DNA from: Spirochaetaceae bacterium
GTDB lineage: Bacteria > Spirochaetota > Spirochaetia > Treponematales > Treponemataceae
Length of the DNA: 64,000 nucleotides
NCBI GenBank assembly: GCA_017618015.1
Contig: JAFZVC010000065.1
Span: 100,210 to 164,209, forward strand
Direction of reading: 5' to 3'
The position numbers and the translations under genes are program-made. This document shows positions 61,210-64,000 of this stretch, piece by piece; positions within the stretch are counted from its first letter, which is position 1; each line of letters opens with the position of its first letter. The notes below the pieces were generated by a model, which made no database searches, was not told the origin of the DNA, and saw only the letters and a program-made list of their open reading frames with translations.

Positions 61210-61330
61210 AAAACAGGGCGTTCCCGGCATACGCCGGGCGGCTGTTCCGCGGCTTACCTACGGACGGCCGCTTCACTCACTCACTTCGTTCGTTCGCTCC
61301 AGTGGCTCGCGCGAGCGCGACCGCTCCATA
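61210..61330. repeat. GC-rich intergenic repeat
   Basis: The 125-bp gap between two convergent genes holds CCCGGC/GCCGGG near 61226-61240, CCGCGG/GGCCGC-type pairs and GCTCGCGCGAGC (a palindrome near 61306-61317), plus tandem TCACTCACTTCGTTCG-like units. It may act as a terminator for both sides; no gene is seen. Confidence 0.5.
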
Positions 61331-61332
61331 GC

Positions 61333-62280
61333 CTAACGCATTTTCCGTTTTCCGCTTATAAAAAGCCCTGTAATCGTTATAACAGTACCGATTAACCCTA
61401 GCACCGTGATTTTTTCGCCGAGCGCGAAAAACGCGAAAACTATCGTCACGACAGGGATAAGATAAAGTCCGCAACTGACCTTTACCGTGCCCACAATATT
61501 GCATGCCTTGTTCCACGCCGAAAAGCAAAAGCCGCTTGCAAGAACACCCAAGAAAACCAAGTTCACCCAGTTCATCGGGTTCGAGAAGCGAGCAACGTTT
61601 TTCGCGGCGTCAAGCGACACGGACATTGACGCAAGAAATCCGTTATGCGCCGCATTCCCGGTTTGACCAATAAAAATGCCGGAAACACACAACGGAATCA
61701 TAAAAAGCACGGCGTAAAAAAAGACGCGGCGTGTCGCGCATATCGGGTCATATTTCTTTTTATTGATTATAGATACAAACAGCGAATAAAAGCCCCAGCA
61801 AATCGCTGAAAAAAGCGCGAGCAAATCGCCTTTCGGATTCAGTTCCATCGACTGTCCGTTGAAACAGACGAGCGCGACACCTGTTATTGAAAGCACAAAA
61901 CCGACCAAAAACCACGGTGTAAGATGCTTTTCTTTCAGGAAAATCTGCGCGATTATCGCTGTAAAAAGCGGGCAGATACTCACGATGACGCTTACGTTCG
62001 ACGCGTTCGTAAAATGAATCGCGATGTTCTCCGAAAACTGATAAAGCACAACGCCGGAAAGCCCCGCGAGCGCGAAATAAATGTTGTCGCCACGCTTGAT
62101 TTTCTGTGTTTTCGGGCGCATTACCCATAAGCCGCAGTACGCGAGCAAAAAGCGGAAAAACAGAATCTCCAAAGATGAAAAATCGTTCAGCAGATATTTT
62201 GTGCAGATGAAAGTGATTCCCCAAAAAAAGATAGATATTGTCGCAAGGAAATATCCAAAAACCTTTTTGTTTTTATTCAT
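61333..62280 (-). CDS. EamA/DMT-family transporter
   Basis: Inner-membrane protein of 315 aa with about ten transmembrane helices in two EamA repeats (first repeat ~10-140 with ITFICTKYLLNDFSSLEILFFRFLLAY; second ~155-305 ending AFFALGEKITVLGLIGTVITITGLFI). DMT transporters export amino acids, sugars or drugs; specificity cannot be told. The ATG at 62280 is chosen because the positively charged start MNKNKK precedes the first helix; TATATT lies 6 nt upstream and no ribosome site is present, so the mRNA may be leaderless. Confidence 0.9.
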   Translation of the reverse strand: MNKNKKVFGYFLATISIFFWGITFICTKYLLNDFSSLEILFFRFLLAYCGLWVMRPKTQKIKRGDNIYFALAGLSGVVLYQFSENIAIHFTNASNVSVIVSICPLFTAIIAQIFLKEKHLTPWFLVGFVLSITGVALVCFNGQSMELNPKGDLLALFSAICWGFYSLFVSIINKKKYDPICATRRVFFYAVLFMIPLCVSGIFIGQTGNAAHNGFLASMSVSLDAAKNVARFSNPMNWVNLVFLGVLASGFCFSAWNKACNIVGTVKVSCGLYLIPVVTIVFAFFALGEKITVLGLIGTVITITGLFISGKRKMR

Positions 62281-62286
62281 ACGCGA

Positions 62287-62297
62287 AATATACCACA
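62287..62297 (-). promoter_or_regulatory. Extended -10 of the EamA gene, leaderless spacing
   Basis: Minus-strand TGTGG before TATATT (62287-62292), 6 nt from the ATG at 62280. The -35 is weak, as at polA. Confidence 0.5.
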
Positions 62298-62317
62298 AAT
62301 CCCGTTTGATAGAGAAG

Positions 62318-62404
62318 CTGTTCTGGACACAGCTTGTAGAAATTAATTTTTCCGCCGAACGCGAGCGGAATACAACTAATTGATACTATATGTGTTCAGA
62401 ACAG
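62318..62404 (-). other. Long inverted repeat at the end of the radical SAM gene
   Basis: Arms 62318-62331 and 62391-62404 are complementary in 13 of 14 positions and enclose a smaller TTCCGC/GCGGAA hairpin (62350-62370). The right arm covers the stop codon of the radical SAM gene at 62396. A 3' mRNA structure or terminator is possible. Confidence 0.45.
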
Positions 62405-63334
62405 CTCCAACTGCTGAGGCGCGGGTTCGGGGAACTCTTCCATCCACTTGAAGACGCTGTCCGTTCCGAGCATAATTCCGTGCGCGCGGCACTTTTCCGC
62501 AAGATGCGCCATAAGCTCTTTCTCGCGCGGGCTTGATACGATGTAATTATAGCCAAATGTCTTTATGTACCGCTGTTTCAGGCTTGGCTGTCCAGCAAGC
62601 GCCGCAAAGACCGAACAAACTTCAGCGCCGCTACCAGCTACGCCGCTTGCTTCTCCCCGCGCGGCAATCCTGTCGAGCGCATCGTAAAAATACTCGCGGT
62701 TTCCTTCGCGGAGCGTAAGTCCAATCCCAAAGCAGATTATCGCCTTTACGCCCGCGCGAGCGCAATAGTCAACAATGCCGTCAACGTTTTCCTGGGTGTC
62801 ATTCAAAAACGGCAAAAGCGGGCTGAACCACACTACAGTCGGAATGCCGCGCGCACGGCACTCACAAAGAACTTCGAATCTGCGGCTTGTGGGGCAGACG
62901 CACGGCTCTACAAGGCGGCTCAAAGCGTCGTCCGCTGTTGTAAGCGTCATCTGCACGACGGCTTTTGTCTTGCGGTTTATGCGCTCCAAAATATCAAGGT
63001 CGCGGATCACCAAATCGGATTTAGTCTGCAATGTCGCGCCGAAACTGTATTTTTCGATAATCTCAAGGCATCGGCGCATAAGGCAAAGGTCTTTTTCCGC
63101 TGGAATGTATGGGTCGCACATTGCGCCAGTGCCAATCATGCACCGTTTCCGCTTTTTGCGCAGAGCTTCCTCAAGCAGTTCCGGCGCATTCTGCTTCACT
63201 TCAATGTCCTCGAAGTCATGCGTAAACTGATAGCACTTGCTACGCGAATCGCAGTAGATGCATCCGTGCGTGCATCCCCGGTAGATGTTCATGCTGTGAG
63301 GCGTCAGTATAGATTTCGCGTTAACAAAGTGCAT
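62396..63334 (-). CDS. Radical SAM protein, SPL (spore photoproduct lyase-like) family
   Basis: Protein of 312 aa with a radical SAM 4Fe-4S motif CxxxCxxC at Cys21, Cys25 and Cys28 (GCTHGCIYCD). Further conserved blocks are the IGTGAMCDPY segment, TKSDLVIRDLDIL, VQMTLTTADDALSRLVEPCVCPTSRR and VVWFSPLLPFLNDTQEN. Such SplB-related proteins are common outside spore formers and are often called DNA repair photolyases, without a proven reaction. The start ATG at 63334 lies just after the ankyrin gene's stop on the same strand. Confidence 0.87.
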   Translation of the reverse strand: MHFVNAKSILTPHSMNIYRGCTHGCIYCDSRSKCYQFTHDFEDIEVKQNAPELLEEALRKKRKRCMIGTGAMCDPYIPAEKDLCLMRRCLEIIEKYSFGATLQTKSDLVIRDLDILERINRKTKAVVQMTLTTADDALSRLVEPCVCPTSRRFEVLCECRARGIPTVVWFSPLLPFLNDTQENVDGIVDYCARAGVKAIICFGIGLTLREGNREYFYDALDRIAARGEASGVAGSGAEVCSVFAALAGQPSLKQRYIKTFGYNYIVSSPREKELMAHLAEKCRAHGIMLGTDSVFKWMEEFPEPAPQQLELF

Positions 63335-63345
63335 CTCTAAACATT

Positions 63346-63960
63346 TTATGGCTCGAAGTAATAGAACGGCAGGAACACAAGTCCCGGCTCAACCCAGCCG
63401 GAAACCTTTCCCGTATCGACTTTTACCCATCGGTTTATTCTTACATATTCAGGAATACCCTCTGCTCTTGGATTTACGGACAAATCATACTCGTATGAGA
63501 ATTCAACTGTTTTCATATTTTCGTTGTCCGTTTTCTTATAAACCACAAAACCAGAGTCATAATCGTTCTTGCTATAAAGCTTGAGCTCGCCGTTCTTGTC
63601 AAAAAGACATTTGCATCTCATTGAAGCTTCATAAGTTGTTTCTATGCCGTTCTCTAAAAGAATCTTTTTTATTCCGTCCGTATTGCAAAGCGTAAGAAGA
63701 TTTCCTCTCATTGGTGAAAATAAACCACAGTCTGGTCCCCATCCGTTTGTAGAAACATTAACATCCGCACCCAGCTCTAACAGCTTTCTCAGTGCATACA
63801 TATTGTCATTCTGAACGGCTTTGATTATCGGCAGTGACATGATTTCATCATATTTACCCGAATAAGTCGCACGATTTGTAAACTGCGGATAATGCTCAAT
63901 GATATAGTCAAATCCTTTGTTCCAGTAATTCTCTATTGCACTTTCCAGCGGATTCGGCAT
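63346..63960 (-). CDS. Ankyrin-repeat protein with SH3-like C-terminus
   Basis: Protein of 204 aa without signal peptide. Residues ~40-105 carry one to two ankyrin-like repeats (LPIIKAVQNDNMYALRKLLELGADVNVS, then NLLTLCNTDGIKKILLENGIE). The last ~40 residues (RINRWVKVDTGKVSGWVEPGLVFLP) look like a bacterial SH3 domain. This suggests a binding role; no catalytic motif is visible. The ATG at 63960 is preceded within a few bases by an AT-rich TATTATACA. It is separated by 11 bp from the radical SAM gene and may be co-transcribed. Confidence 0.7.
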   Translation of the reverse strand: MPNPLESAIENYWNKGFDYIIEHYPQFTNRATYSGKYDEIMSLPIIKAVQNDNMYALRKLLELGADVNVSTNGWGPDCGLFSPMRGNLLTLCNTDGIKKILLENGIETTYEASMRCKCLFDKNGELKLYSKNDYDSGFVVYKKTDNENMKTVEFSYEYDLSVNPRAEGIPEYVRINRWVKVDTGKVSGWVEPGLVFLPFYYFEP

Positions 63961-64000
63961 TGTATAATATGTTTTAGTGTCATATCCCCAGTTTTTACAC

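Overview
This window reads as host-associated spirochete chromosome, most likely a gut or rumen Treponema. The grounds are dense coding at moderate GC, many signal-peptide and lipoprotein surface proteins without homologues I recognise, a ThrRS without TGS domain, a rubredoxin-first rubrerythrin, a cobalamin cluster full of fusions, multicopy Rpn-type PD-(D/E)XK genes and a very large Ig-repeat lipoprotein. The genus is inferred from gene content; I saw no rRNA and recognised no tRNA.

Layout. 1-573: 3' end of pta. 803-8852 (minus): an AfuABC/FbpABC-type binding-protein ABC transporter, preceded by a sensory triad of a binding lipoprotein, a YesM-type kinase and a YesN/AraC-type regulator. The triad resembles HptRSA/PgtABC hexose-phosphate sensing. 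8935-12464: two tandem paralogous predicted outer-membrane barrels. 12432-18877: a YfcE-like phosphodiesterase, a membrane-anchored EEP-fold hydrolase, an M49-like metallopeptidase, a small unknown protein, an MGMT-family protein and thrS. 19232-22132: a secreted coiled-coil protein, an MNT/HEPN/DUF2442 toxin-antitoxin-like operon and a secreted unknown. 22538-23584: a rubrerythrin-perR operon with a perfect PerR box. 23671-30453 (minus): rpmB, a MarR regulator, a secreted unknown, and polA-coaE-SPOR protein. 30736-33302: Rpn-family genes with loose C-terminal tails. 33375-34330: 2.1 tandem copies of a 460-bp unit that looks like an uncharacterised type I toxin-antitoxin locus. 34394-52372: an 18-kb gene for a 5992-residue lipoprotein with about 40 Ig-like repeats. 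52864-53616: nadE. 53622-60290 (minus): cobalamin operon cbiFG-cbiH-cbiJE-cbiT-cbiA. 60437-63960: a PHP phosphatase, an EamA transporter, an SPL-type radical SAM protein and an ankyrin-repeat protein.

The most unusual parts are, first, the duplicated small-peptide locus. A 36-residue hydrophobic and basic peptide is encoded with identical sequence in both copies (one synonymous change), each with its own promoter, a structured leader and a convergent antisense promoter and terminator. Second, an Rpn gene carries a near-perfect internal Shine-Dalgarno before its C-terminal tail, and two free-standing copies of that tail follow it; this matches the intragenic-antitoxin model for Rpn nucleases. 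Third, eight genes have a -10 hexamer ending only 6-7 nt before the start codon, which suggests leaderless mRNAs are common here. A family of GC-rich palindromic sequences fills many intergenic gaps.
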